A stretch of DNA of 64,000 nucleotides from assembly GCF_018141445.1 (NCBI RefSeq), contig NZ_CP058649.1, forward strand, positions 5,475,001 through 5,539,000, in the 5' to 3' direction. Source of the stretch: Vallitalea pronyensis (GTDB lineage Bacteria; Bacillota; Clostridia; Lachnospirales; Vallitaleaceae). The notes beneath the pieces were generated by a model. That model had not been told where the DNA came from. It was given only the letters and a program-made list of their open reading frames with translations, and did no database searches. Positions 56,386-64,000 of the stretch are shown piece by piece. Position numbers and translations under genes: made by a program. Positions within the stretch are counted from its first letter, which is position 1; each line of letters begins with the position of its first letter.

Positions 56386-57759
56386 TCATTCACTTCCAAA
56401 AATTATATTGTAATTTATATTATTTCTAATTGAATTATTTAACTTTATATATGCCACAGTATCCTCTACCGTTTCTACAAGTTTTGCATATTTATTTTCT
56501 AACAAGTAGTTCATGTATTCATAGCCTGGTAATTTTAATACAATAATATTACATTCAAAAAATAACGCTTCATAAACAGCAGTAGAATATACACCTACAA
56601 TATAATTTGACTTGGAAAATAAGCTTAATATTGTTTCTTCATCAAAAATTAGTTTAATATTTTGAGGTAATTCAATTTCATTGACTTTACTTTTCCATGT
56701 AAGAAATTCACCTGGATGCAACTTATAATAAATGGTGTGATTTTCTAATTTACAAGCTAAATCAGTAGCAAATGAAAATAAGTTTTCACCAACAGTACCT
56801 TGAGAAACTATTGTGATTGCATTTTCCTTCTGAATAGATGCTAATCTATTCTTTTGTTCATATAGATAATCAAATTTTCTTAAAATCAGATTATAATTTA
56901 ATATTGGTATATTTACCATATTATTCCATATACTACCATATAGAATCATAGAATCAGGAAAATATGGTATATTCGTGTTTGCTCCATAAGAATATCCTAA
57001 ATGAAAGGGAGTTATTATTCCATGTTGAATTTCAATGGATTTTATTCCCAATTCATGAGCTGCAGCAATTAATTCATGTCTTGAATAATGTACCACTAAA
57101 TAAATTCTATTTGGTTTTTTCCTTTTTAGAATTCTAGTATAAAATTTCTTTCTATAATTAAATTTTGCTATAGCTCTAATTACTATTTCAGATAAATTAA
57201 TATTAACTTTGAAACTACTATTTATTATTTCATTAAGATCATTGATAAGTTCATAATCTTCTTTAGAGATTCTATGTTTTAGAATTATTTTTCTCTGTAA
57301 TAGACCGTATAAATAATCCATACCCAGAGAGATACTTTCAATATTTTTAACCGAACCATCATATTTTGTTCTATGAATTAGATTATTTGGAAAATCAATA
57401 CTTCCATAATCAATGCTTGAAAGTTTCATTTCATCTTCTAAATATTTTGTGTAAATATCGATGTAGTCATTATTTACCATTACTTTTCTGGGATGTCTAA
57501 AAACTAGAACATCCTTTTGTGAAAAATCTAATGACCATGATCTAATAAAAGTATTTATTAAAATATTAGGCATTTCAGAAAGGATATTAAAGAATCTAGT
57601 ATTCGTATTGTTCTGAGCTTTTTTGTGATATCCTTTGTTAAACATAATACGTTCATATACTTCTAATCGAATTAACTTCCAAAAAAAAACTCCTAAAATA
57701 CTCTTTTCGAATAAGTTGTATCTATCTTCAATTTCAATTATTTTCTCTATTTCTCTCAA
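56386..57759 (-). CDS. GT-B capsule glycosyltransferase, candidate nonulosonic acid transferase
   Basis: About 457 residues, no signal peptide. The C-terminal half carries IEIQHGIITPFHLGYSYG, YYKLHPGEF and VGVYSTAVYEALFF. HP and ST motifs like these mark sialyl-, Kdo- and polysialyltransferases and CDP-glycerol transferases, where they bind the nucleotide. In an operon that makes a nonulosonic acid, transfer of the CMP-sugar is the natural guess, but it is inference. The start is a TTG: 57759 is 8 nt from AAAGGG, better than the TTG at 57765. Confidence 0.65.
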   Translation of the reverse strand: MREIEKIIEIEDRYNLFEKSILGVFFWKLIRLEVYERIMFNKGYHKKAQNNTNTRFFNILSEMPNILINTFIRSWSLDFSQKDVLVFRHPRKVMVNNDYIDIYTKYLEDEMKLSSIDYGSIDFPNNLIHRTKYDGSVKNIESISLGMDYLYGLLQRKIILKHRISKEDYELINDLNEIINSSFKVNINLSEIVIRAIAKFNYRKKFYTRILKRKKPNRIYLVVHYSRHELIAAAHELGIKSIEIQHGIITPFHLGYSYGANTNIPYFPDSMILYGSIWNNMVNIPILNYNLILRKFDYLYEQKNRLASIQKENAITIVSQGTVGENLFSFATDLACKLENHTIYYKLHPGEFLTWKSKVNEIELPQNIKLIFDEETILSLFSKSNYIVGVYSTAVYEALFFECNIIVLKLPGYEYMNYLLENKYAKLVETVEDTVAYIKLNNSIRNNINYNIIFGSE

Positions 57760-57839
57760 AATCAACGCCCTTTCTAAGCATCAAATTTTCATCTTTACTA
57801 CAATTTTCTTTACTGTAGAATGTTTGATAGAAATAATAC

Positions 57840-58110
57840 CTAGTCTACGAATATCTGTTGGAAGAGAACTATAATATTAGCATAACCAATTATTTTTTCG
57901 CCTTTAAGATTATATTTAATATTAACATTATTCTTTAAGAGCCAGTAAATAACATCTTCTAATTTGGGCAGATATTCTAATACAATTACATATAAATCTT
58001 GTCCACCAATTTGAATTCGCCCCTCACTTAGATTATCAAAGTTTATACTTAGTAAATACTAAAATACTCTTAATTGCAAAATCAATACCTTTAATGTTAT
58101 CTACTATTAT
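57840..58110 (-). pseudogene. Decayed YhcH/YjgK/YiaL family gene (DUF386)
   Basis: Read leftward, an AAAAGGAG site is followed by ATA-ATA-GTA-GAT-AAC where ATG would be expected. One frame gives IIVDNIKGIDFAIKSIL. After a frameshift the next frame gives NFDNLSEGRIQIGGQDLYVI, then VLEY, later NVNIKYNLKGEKIIGYANI, and a TAG at 57840. Family members read roughly LPEGR(I/Y)EIDGD..V.VQEY...E.H..YIDIQY.L.GEE.IGYA. The histidine-containing segment is degraded and the C-terminal third is missing. The family processes sialic acid-type sugars and is often linked to nan genes. It lies within the capsule operon. Confidence 0.7.
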
Positions 58111-58127
58111 AGTTTAATGTGCTCCTT

Positions 58128-58922
58128 TTAATAATATCTATGTATACTCTCATGAATCCTCTTATCAAGCAAGTTCCTGAAATCGCCATATCTAATGCTA
58201 CCGTTGTCAGGTAATTTGATTATTGTATCCTTATCAATTTCATAAAATGGTATTTTATTATCATGGCTTAATTTTACAATATCTCTGTATAAGATTATTT
58301 TTGAATCAATATTATTAAAAATATACTTAGTTCTTTCCATATCGCTTGGAGTATCTACTGTTAAGCTTGCGTATTCCTTGATGAGACTATTGTCTTTAGG
58401 CAACATTACAAGCGTTTTGTATTTTGTTGGATCAAAAATGTAATAGAATAAGTATTCACTCTTTTCTGGATCAATAGAGCAATAACAGCGTTTAAGTGCA
58501 TTAACATCAATAACTTCTGCAGTTGTTCCAATCGGAAGTTTCTCTGCACGTGAGTACTCAGCTTTTGATTCTTTATGCGCAGTTAGAGTCATCTCTAGTA
58601 TTTGTGGGTCTGTAAAGATATTATCACCAGTAATTCTTATTAGATTCTTAGCATTTTCTTTTTCTCCAATTTCTAGCATTCTATCAATAACTGATGTTTC
58701 ACTTCCATAATGAATTTTAATATTATTTTGATAAGCTATTTGACCTAAAATTTTATCATCCGGATGGGTAGAAGTTGCAATATAAATCTCATCAATATTT
58801 TTTACTTCTTTTATTCTATTAATAATATGTTCAATAACTCTTCTACCATTTACCTCTAATAATACTTTTTGGGGTAAACGAGTAGAATTGGTTCTAGCTA
58901 TTATACATGCTATAGTTTTCAT
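58128..58922 (-). CDS. SpsF-like cytidylyltransferase
   Basis: 264 residues of the cytidylyltransferase family (SpsF branch): IIARTNSTRLPQKVLLEVNG has the nucleotide-binding R...S.RLP.K, followed by RITGDNIFTDP for the metal site. It probably makes the CMP-sugar for the transferase downstream. Canonical NeuA/LegF enzymes start IPARGGSKGIP..K, so this is a different branch and may have another donor sugar. Its ATG overlaps the preceding stop (ATGA), so translation is coupled. The decayed YhcH gene follows. Confidence 0.8.
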   Translation of the reverse strand: MKTIACIIARTNSTRLPQKVLLEVNGRRVIEHIINRIKEVKNIDEIYIATSTHPDDKILGQIAYQNNIKIHYGSETSVIDRMLEIGEKENAKNLIRITGDNIFTDPQILEMTLTAHKESKAEYSRAEKLPIGTTAEVIDVNALKRCYCSIDPEKSEYLFYYIFDPTKYKTLVMLPKDNSLIKEYASLTVDTPSDMERTKYIFNNIDSKIILYRDIVKLSHDNKIPFYEIDKDTIIKLPDNGSIRYGDFRNLLDKRIHESIHRYY

Positions 58923-59968
58923 ATCAATCTAAACTCCTCTTTTAATATAGGTTGATCTTTTTTAACTGGTTTATTGATTGTTTTACCAATCAATTTATCA
59001 CTTTCATAGATTGTATAATCACTCTTTATAGTTGATCTTTTAAAGCTAATATCATTTGCTTTAAGTGTATGCCCTTCACAATAATCTCTATAATATACTG
59101 GTATCTTTCTAAATTTAACAGAATATTCTATCTCAGAGTCACTCATACCTTCTTCTTCTTTTCCTAAAGCAGTAAAAAGTAATTCTAACTTATCATGAAG
59201 TGAAATAATTCTACTTGCATCATATGCAGTTATATAATCTATTCTATCTATTCCAAATTCCAAGACATAATGAAGTTCAAAAATATTAACACCCATGCCA
59301 TAAATCATAGAAACTAAATGATCTTTGATTTCGTTATCAAATTCTGTATGGTCTGCATATGCTACTTTAACGCCATATTTCTTTTCATATATTCTCATTC
59401 TTTTTAAATTTACAGCACTTAATCTTGTTGGATAGTTTTGAAATCCATACATTAAAATCAATCTATCTTTATCAAAGTTGTTCATATAATTTTCCATTAG
59501 ATAATCCATTTCCTTGATTTCAAAACCGCTTACTCCAATAATTAATGGAATATCTTCCAAATTGCAAAACTGTATTGCTTCAGATAATAACCTATTATCT
59601 GGAATACAACTTGGATGAATCTCAACCGCTGATATCTTATCTTTATTCTTCTTTGCAATTTCAATTGCTGTTCTATCTAGCACGGCTAGAATTACATTCA
59701 CGCTATTCGTATATGCAAACTCAATAGTTTCAGACCACTGTTCTTCACTCAACATCCACTTATCAATTTCCGAATATATTGCATTAGAATCGGTTAAGAA
59801 ATCATCTTTATTAATTAAAACCTGAAATTTTATTGCAATATTTTTCTGGTTTCTCAGATTAGTAATCATCTCTTTTAAATAGTCTACAGACCCTTCATGG
59901 CTAAATGCTGTTTCAGCAATAATTAAAGGTTCTTTAGAATTTCTAATCAACATTTCTTTATTATTCAA
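58919..59968 (-). CDS. Divergent NeuB-family sugar acid synthase
   Basis: 349 residues. The N-terminal TIM barrel shows IIAETAFSHEG where NeuB has IAEIGxNHxG. It keeps IKFQVL, QNYP, YADHTEFD (the usual SDHT site) and FELHYVLE (usual EKHFT). A SAF/antifreeze-like domain follows at about 285-349 (DISFKRSTI, IGKTINKPVKKDQPI). Key histidines at the metal site are retained but the phosphoenolpyruvate-side motifs differ. It may condense PEP with another sugar or be a non-catalytic partner. It overlaps both neighbours by 4 nt. Confidence 0.75.
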   Translation of the reverse strand: MNNKEMLIRNSKEPLIIAETAFSHEGSVDYLKEMITNLRNQKNIAIKFQVLINKDDFLTDSNAIYSEIDKWMLSEEQWSETIEFAYTNSVNVILAVLDRTAIEIAKKNKDKISAVEIHPSCIPDNRLLSEAIQFCNLEDIPLIIGVSGFEIKEMDYLMENYMNNFDKDRLILMYGFQNYPTRLSAVNLKRMRIYEKKYGVKVAYADHTEFDNEIKDHLVSMIYGMGVNIFELHYVLEFGIDRIDYITAYDASRIISLHDKLELLFTALGKEEEGMSDSEIEYSVKFRKIPVYYRDYCEGHTLKANDISFKRSTIKSDYTIYESDKLIGKTINKPVKKDQPILKEEFRLI

Positions 59969-61875
59969 GCTAAATCACCCCAGTCCAAAATCTCATCTTC
60001 CTTCATATTACGATTTAATTTTCTTCCAATAACATATTTTTCTTCATCAGGTCTAATATGTGTACCAGGTCTTTTAAATGTAATATCCTTTTCTGTTAGT
60101 ACTTCGCCCCCTTTTATATCTCGTGTTAATACAATGCTCCTTCTAAATTTCTTTTTCTTATTCTGTTCAGCAACTGAAACTATTCTTTCAAAATTCCCTA
60201 ACGCTTCATTTATAATATGGCTTTGTTCTACAATAAATTTCATCTCTTCAGGATCAGCAGAAACCTCGTGATCCCATCCTGGTAAATCTTTATCAGTTGT
60301 GAAGTGTTTTTCTATTACTGAAGCTCCTAACGCTATGGCTGCTACTGGTACAGACACCCCAATTGTATGGTCAGAGAATCCAATTGGATAATTAGGGAAT
60401 AGTTTTTGGAGCATTACTATATTGTTTAAGTGAATATCCTTTGCATCTGGTGGATAAATTGATATGCAATGAAGAATTATGATTTGGTAGTTTCCCATTT
60501 CTTCAATTGTTTTTACTGCTGTTTCAATTTCAGACAATGTTGCCATCCCCGTAGATAACACAACAGTTTTTCCTTTTTTAGCTATATGTTTTAGTAATCT
60601 AAGATTATTAATATCCATAGAAGCTACCTTGAAAAAAGGGACGTCTAGATCATTTAATAAATCTACTTCTTGTTCAGAAAATGGAGTTGAACAGAAGTCC
60701 ACTCCTTTTTGATTGCAATACTCTTTTAACAGGTAGTGATGGTCTTCTCTTAAATAGTACTTGTCTACCATCTCTTTTAGCGATCCGAAATGCTTCTTAG
60801 GAGAATCATCATATTTTTGATTTTTATCATACTCCTCTTGTGCAATCAATGACTTATTAGTCCAAGACTGAAATTTAACCGCATCTACCCCACATTTAAC
60901 AGCTGAATCAATCATTTTTTTTGCTAACTCCATGTTTCCATTATGATTTGCTCCGATCTCAGCAATGATATATGGCTTTCCATAATTCTTAATTTCTTTG
61001 TTATTAATTCTCATTTGCTTTCTCTCCTTAAAAAAATAATCTGTGCTTAGTCTTCCCCACCAGTAACAATTGTTAATTGCCAATTTTTCTAATAGTTTGC
61101 TAGAATACTCATCAAATAAATTATTAAGCATACTATAAAACTCCAATAAATCAATATATTCCGAATCAATATCAATTAGTTTAGAATAGTGATCAATTTT
61201 TATTTTAATTTCCTTCTTCAACCCTCCTAGGCTAATATCAACTTCACCTGCAGTGTTTTGACAGTATATACGGTAGTAAGTTTTACATGTATCTACTTTT
61301 TTTCCCTTGTGTCCCTGCAATAATAAAAGAGAATAAATCATCCAGTCAAAAGTTGTCGTCTGTTTATTATATAGTGTTTTTAACAAAGCACAATCAATCT
61401 TATTTAAATTAAGAGCTGTATTACTTAGTCCAAGAAAATTACATTCACAAATCGGACGTATATATTCAATTGTTGGGGGTAAATAATGAAAGAATTTTTT
61501 GTCTTTATTCAAGTAGTACAGTTCATTATAAAAAAAACTGTAATCATCATCAAAATTAGATACTATCATACCAATTCTGTTTTCTGACATAGTATCATCA
61601 AAATCCCCCAAAATAAGCAAATCGTATTTATCTTTTTTGGCTCTTTCTATAAGTTTTATTCTATTTTCAGGAATTGAACACTCTTGATCATTCATTGCTC
61701 TAATTACATTTCGATTTATGGCTTGAGTTAAATTGTCATACTCATCATCATTCAAATCATCGTTAAGAAGAATGACGTCAAACTCTATAGAATCTTGCTT
61801 ATTAAGCATATCAATAAAGTCTCTATGAAATTTGTATGCAGCTTTATAAACCACCGTACCAAAGGCTACTCTCAT
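59965..61875 (-). CDS. Glycosyltransferase-NeuB/LegI fusion with internal start
   Basis: 636 residues. Residues 1-285 look like a GT-A (GT2-like) transferase: VAFGTVVYKAAYKF, LLNDDL and ILGDFDDT as a DxD-type site. Residues 288-636 are a complete NeuB/LegI synthase: PYIIAEIGANHNGNMELAKK, VKFQSWTNKSL, FFKVASMDINN, LSTGMAT, LHCISIYP, IGFSDHTIG, EKHFTTD and a C-terminal SAF domain. At the joint, AAGGAGAG lies 7 nt before ATG 61014 in frame, so a free 349-residue synthase can probably also be made. The synthase condenses PEP with a 6-deoxy-diacetamido hexose to a nine-carbon acid. Confidence 0.85.
   Translation of the reverse strand: MRVAFGTVVYKAAYKFHRDFIDMLNKQDSIEFDVILLNDDLNDDEYDNLTQAINRNVIRAMNDQECSIPENRIKLIERAKKDKYDLLILGDFDDTMSENRIGMIVSNFDDDYSFFYNELYYLNKDKKFFHYLPPTIEYIRPICECNFLGLSNTALNLNKIDCALLKTLYNKQTTTFDWMIYSLLLLQGHKGKKVDTCKTYYRIYCQNTAGEVDISLGGLKKEIKIKIDHYSKLIDIDSEYIDLLEFYSMLNNLFDEYSSKLLEKLAINNCYWWGRLSTDYFFKERKQMRINNKEIKNYGKPYIIAEIGANHNGNMELAKKMIDSAVKCGVDAVKFQSWTNKSLIAQEEYDKNQKYDDSPKKHFGSLKEMVDKYYLREDHHYLLKEYCNQKGVDFCSTPFSEQEVDLLNDLDVPFFKVASMDINNLRLLKHIAKKGKTVVLSTGMATLSEIETAVKTIEEMGNYQIIILHCISIYPPDAKDIHLNNIVMLQKLFPNYPIGFSDHTIGVSVPVAAIALGASVIEKHFTTDKDLPGWDHEVSADPEEMKFIVEQSHIINEALGNFERIVSVAEQNKKKKFRRSIVLTRDIKGGEVLTEKDITFKRPGTHIRPDEEKYVIGRKLNRNMKEDEILDWGDLA
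61007..61030 (-). promoter_or_regulatory. Internal ribosome binding site and start of the LegI part
   Basis: Minus-strand AAGGAGAG, 7 nt spacer AAAGCAA, ATG at 61014-61012, in frame with the fusion. This site is as good as any gene start in the operon and would yield a 349-residue synthase. Confidence 0.6.
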
Positions 61876-62537
61876 GTTTCTTTCCTCTTCGCTTTATTCC
61901 AGTTAATAGTGCATGGATTCCCATATGCTATTGAATTTGGTGGAATATCATTAAGAACAACACTTCCCATTCCAATAATTGAATCATTTCCTATTCTAAT
62001 CTGCTGTTTAATAACAGCTCTCGCTCCGATATGGACGTTCTCTTCGATAACAACATCTCCACAAAGAACTGTCCCAGGTGCAATATGGGCAAATTCACCC
62101 ACAATACAATCATGTTCAATAATTGTGCCCGTATTAATAATTGCTCCTTCACCAATTACAGAACCAATATTTATAACTGCATTCTTACCTATAAAAATAC
62201 CTCTATCTAATTTTGCATTCTCGCTAACTATTGCAGATGAATCAATAATACTTGGAATATTAAATCCAATCTTCTTAAGCATTTCAAATAATTTTCTCCT
62301 TAGTCGAGTATCTCCTATACTGCCAACTGTAATAAATGCGTTCTTATAGCCGTAATTAAACAATTTTTCTAAATCATCATCCGTACCGATTATTTTTCTA
62401 TTCAATATTTCTTTACCTAAATTTTCTTTAGTATCAATAATTGCAATATCAGTAAAATTAAATGATGTAATTAATGAATCTAGAACCGATTTACAGTGAC
62501 CTCCACCACCTATTAAAAGAATTCTATTATTCATCAT
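61872..62537 (-). CDS. NeuD/PglD-family sugar O- or N-acyltransferase
   Basis: 221 residues. A short Rossmann-like N-terminal domain (RILLIGGGGHCKSVLDSL) is followed by left-handed beta-helix repeats (NVHIGARAVIKQQIRIGNDSIIGMGS), ending NSIAYGNPCTI. PglD and LegH-like enzymes N-acetylate the 4-amino sugar made by the LegC-type aminotransferase; NeuD relatives O-acetylate sialic acid. Either is possible. It overlaps the nucleotidyltransferase by 11 nt and the fusion by 4 nt. Confidence 0.88.
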   Translation of the reverse strand: MMNNRILLIGGGGHCKSVLDSLITSFNFTDIAIIDTKENLGKEILNRKIIGTDDDLEKLFNYGYKNAFITVGSIGDTRLRRKLFEMLKKIGFNIPSIIDSSAIVSENAKLDRGIFIGKNAVINIGSVIGEGAIINTGTIIEHDCIVGEFAHIAPGTVLCGDVVIEENVHIGARAVIKQQIRIGNDSIIGMGSVVLNDIPPNSIAYGNPCTINWNKAKRKET

Positions 62538-63573
62538 GTTCTAACCTTCTTCTCATCTCTTCCATTTCATCTAATTGGCCCATATCCAGCCAACTATTTT
62601 CTCCAATTGGAAAAACACCAATTCTTTCCCCTTCAGCTTTGTACTTTTCAATGATGTCAGGAAACCCCACTTTCTTGTTTTCTTCAAGATCTTGAATTAT
62701 CTTAGGTTCAACAATATACATTCCCGTATTTGTTAAAAATGAAAACTCTGGTTTTTCTTTCATAGATTCAATCTCTCCGTTTTCACCAATCTCTATTACC
62801 CCATAAGGTATTCTTATGTTTTTTAGAGAACACACCATAGTTATAAGATTCTTATTTTCAATATGAAATTTATAAATTTTTTCATAATCTTCTTCTATTA
62901 ATATATCGCAATTTGACAAGATAAAAGTCGAATTAATCTTACCTTTTAGCAAACTAAGACCTCCACCTGTTCCTAATGGTTCTTCCTCATCAGCATAGTT
63001 GATAGAATACTCTTTGTCTATTTCGTTGAAATATGCTTTAATCATATTTTTTTTATGATTTACTATTAAATGAAATTCTTTTGCTCCCAACTTATGAAAC
63101 CTATTGATGATATGTTCTACAATTGGAATCTCACCTATTGGTATCAAAGGCTTAGGAAGAATTTTCGTATAAGGATATAGTCTCGTCCCTAATCCCCCAG
63201 CCATAACAACTACGGGCACCTCTAGATTCTTTTCTACACCAAATTCTTCTTCATTCCATAATACAACGGAAACGATATCCATATTACTATCTAATACTGG
63301 AAGTCCTTCTATGAAGTTCTCTTTCATATATTCATTCGCATTGCTTTTTTCAGATTCCATTAGATACTTCGGATTATAATTAGCAATATCTTTCACTAAA
63401 GCATCGATATTCCCTTTTTTTAGAATCCAACGTCTAATATCGCCATTTGAAATGGCAGCAATAAACTTATCATTTCTTGTTACAAACAACACTTTTTTAG
63501 AAACTCTATCCAGCTGTTCCATAGCTTCTCTCATTGAAGCTTCTTCATCTATTAAAAAACTATTTATTTTCAT
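62527..63573 (-). CDS. PtmE-like CBS-domain nucleotidyltransferase
   Basis: 348 residues. Two CBS motifs (about 1-110) precede a sugar-1-phosphate nucleotidyltransferase domain: VVMAGGLGTRLYPYTKILPKPLIPIG, LGTGGGLSLL, LSNCDILI. This architecture matches Campylobacter PtmE, which makes GDP-glucosamine for legionaminic acid. The rest of the operon agrees (LegC-type aminotransferase, NeuD, LegI). The nucleotide used cannot be read with certainty. GAGGTG precedes the ATG. Confidence 0.88.
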   Translation of the reverse strand: MKINSFLIDEEASMREAMEQLDRVSKKVLFVTRNDKFIAAISNGDIRRWILKKGNIDALVKDIANYNPKYLMESEKSNANEYMKENFIEGLPVLDSNMDIVSVVLWNEEEFGVEKNLEVPVVVMAGGLGTRLYPYTKILPKPLIPIGEIPIVEHIINRFHKLGAKEFHLIVNHKKNMIKAYFNEIDKEYSINYADEEEPLGTGGGLSLLKGKINSTFILSNCDILIEEDYEKIYKFHIENKNLITMVCSLKNIRIPYGVIEIGENGEIESMKEKPEFSFLTNTGMYIVEPKIIQDLEENKKVGFPDIIEKYKAEGERIGVFPIGENSWLDMGQLDEMEEMRRRLEHDE

Positions 63574-63598
63574 TTTAGCACCTCACCCTAGAGATGAA

Positions 63599-64000
63599 TT
63601 ACACCACCTCTGGTTGTTTTAAACACTCAATAACATATCCAACATCTTCTCCAGAAAGATTAGAGCTACATGGGATATTTATTACCTTGTCCAAATACTG
63701 TTTAGCTTTATTAATCTTATAGGTTTGACTTCCTTCGTATGGTTTTTGATCACTGATCAATCCCCATATTGGTCTTGTCTGGATCTTCTTAGAAGCTAGA
63801 TATTTGATAATTTGGTCTCTATTTAATGCGTATCCTTGGTCTACATATAATGCATAAAACCAATAGTTAGGACGAATACTATCCTTGAAATCTAAAATTC
63901 TCAATCCAGGTATCTTTTGGATTCCATCCCTATAGAAATCATAATTATTCTTTTTATTCTCGATAAAATCTTCTAATTGCTCCAGTTGTCCAAGTCCTAA
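63599..64000 (-). CDS. LegC-type DegT/DnrJ/EryC1/StrS aminotransferase, C-terminal part
   Basis: The frame is open to the window end; 133 C-terminal residues are seen. LGLGQLEQLEDFI and the end segment KKIQTRPIWGL, EGSQTYKINKA, INIPCSSNLSGEDVGYVIE are typical of the LegC branch, which aminates the 4-keto sugar of legionaminic acid synthesis with PLP. The PLP lysine lies outside the window. The stop is 25 nt before the PtmE-like ATG. Confidence 0.88.
   Translation of the reverse strand, partial: LGLGQLEQLEDFIENKKNNYDFYRDGIQKIPGLRILDFKDSIRPNYWFYALYVDQGYALNRDQIIKYLASKKIQTRPIWGLISDQKPYEGSQTYKINKAKQYLDKVINIPCSSNLSGEDVGYVIECLKQPEVV

Noticed and set aside
1-64000. CRISPR arrays, tRNA/rRNA genes, insertion sequences, origin of replication
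   Set aside because: Reading both strands I found no regularly spaced repeats, tRNA-like ends, transposase motifs or DnaA-box clusters.

Overview
The window looks like the chromosome of a low-GC, Gram-positive anaerobe of the class Clostridia, in the neighbourhood of Lachnospirales/Vallitalea-like bacteria. The evidence is AT-rich DNA, strong AGGAGG-type ribosome binding sites, some GTG and TTG starts, an S-layer-homology (SLH) protein with CsaB, LCP ligases, and the Firmicutes order ftsE-ftsX-peptidase-ctpA-minJ-like-uvrB-uvrA. Almost everything is on the minus strand. The plus-strand genes are nfo, a short-chain reductase and one small secreted protein. I saw no tRNA, rRNA, CRISPR array, transposase or phage gene.

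Layout. 1-16.9 kb: a partial PHP phosphoesterase; a Tet(M)-like ribosomal protection GTPase with a possible attenuator leader; uvrA and uvrB behind a LexA-box-like palindrome; a MinJ-like PDZ protein, CtpA, an EnvC-like M23 peptidase, FtsX and FtsE; a CdaR-type regulator; and an MsmX-type sugar ABC ATPase. 17.5-36.3 kb: YitT and a roughly 16-gene cell-wall-polymer cluster (two LCP ligases, a phosphodiester glycosidase protein, flippase, acetyltransferase, UDP-ManNAc dehydrogenase, two GT4 transferases, two DUF4330 proteins, an O-antigen-ligase-like protein, CsaB and WecG/TagA). 36.7-40.2 kb: nfo, a reductase resembling YmfI, an orphan betaine-type binding lipoprotein and an AraC regulator. 40.4-48.1 kb: a PglF/CapD-like dehydratase, an SLH protein, an acidic membrane protein and the CpsB/CpsC/CpsD control module. 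CsaB pyruvylates the wall polymer that SLH domains bind, so the two polysaccharide regions are probably linked in function.

48.8-51.7 kb holds a VanZ-like protein, an ECF sigma factor with its anti-sigma factor, and a convergent gene for a small secreted protein. That gene has an ECF-type promoter. A near-copy of this promoter about 440 bp upstream precedes a stretch with no ORF, four successive hairpins and a strong intrinsic terminator. This is a candidate small RNA in the same regulon, and in my view the least explained item in the window.

52.2-64 kb is visibly more AT-rich and carries a tightly coupled nonulosonic (legionaminic-like) acid capsule operon, read leftward: LegC-type aminotransferase (cut by the window end), PtmE-like CBS-nucleotidyltransferase, NeuD-like acetyltransferase, a glycosyltransferase fused to a NeuB/LegI synthase with a ribosome site and ATG at the fusion joint, a second divergent NeuB homologue, an SpsF-like cytidylyltransferase, the remains of a YhcH/YjgK/YiaL gene, a GT-B transferase with sialyltransferase-like HP and ST motifs, a Wzy polymerase, a GT4 enzyme and a MurJ-family flippase. 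The double synthase, the fusion with internal start, the decayed YhcH gene and the MurJ-family flippase make this operon unusual.
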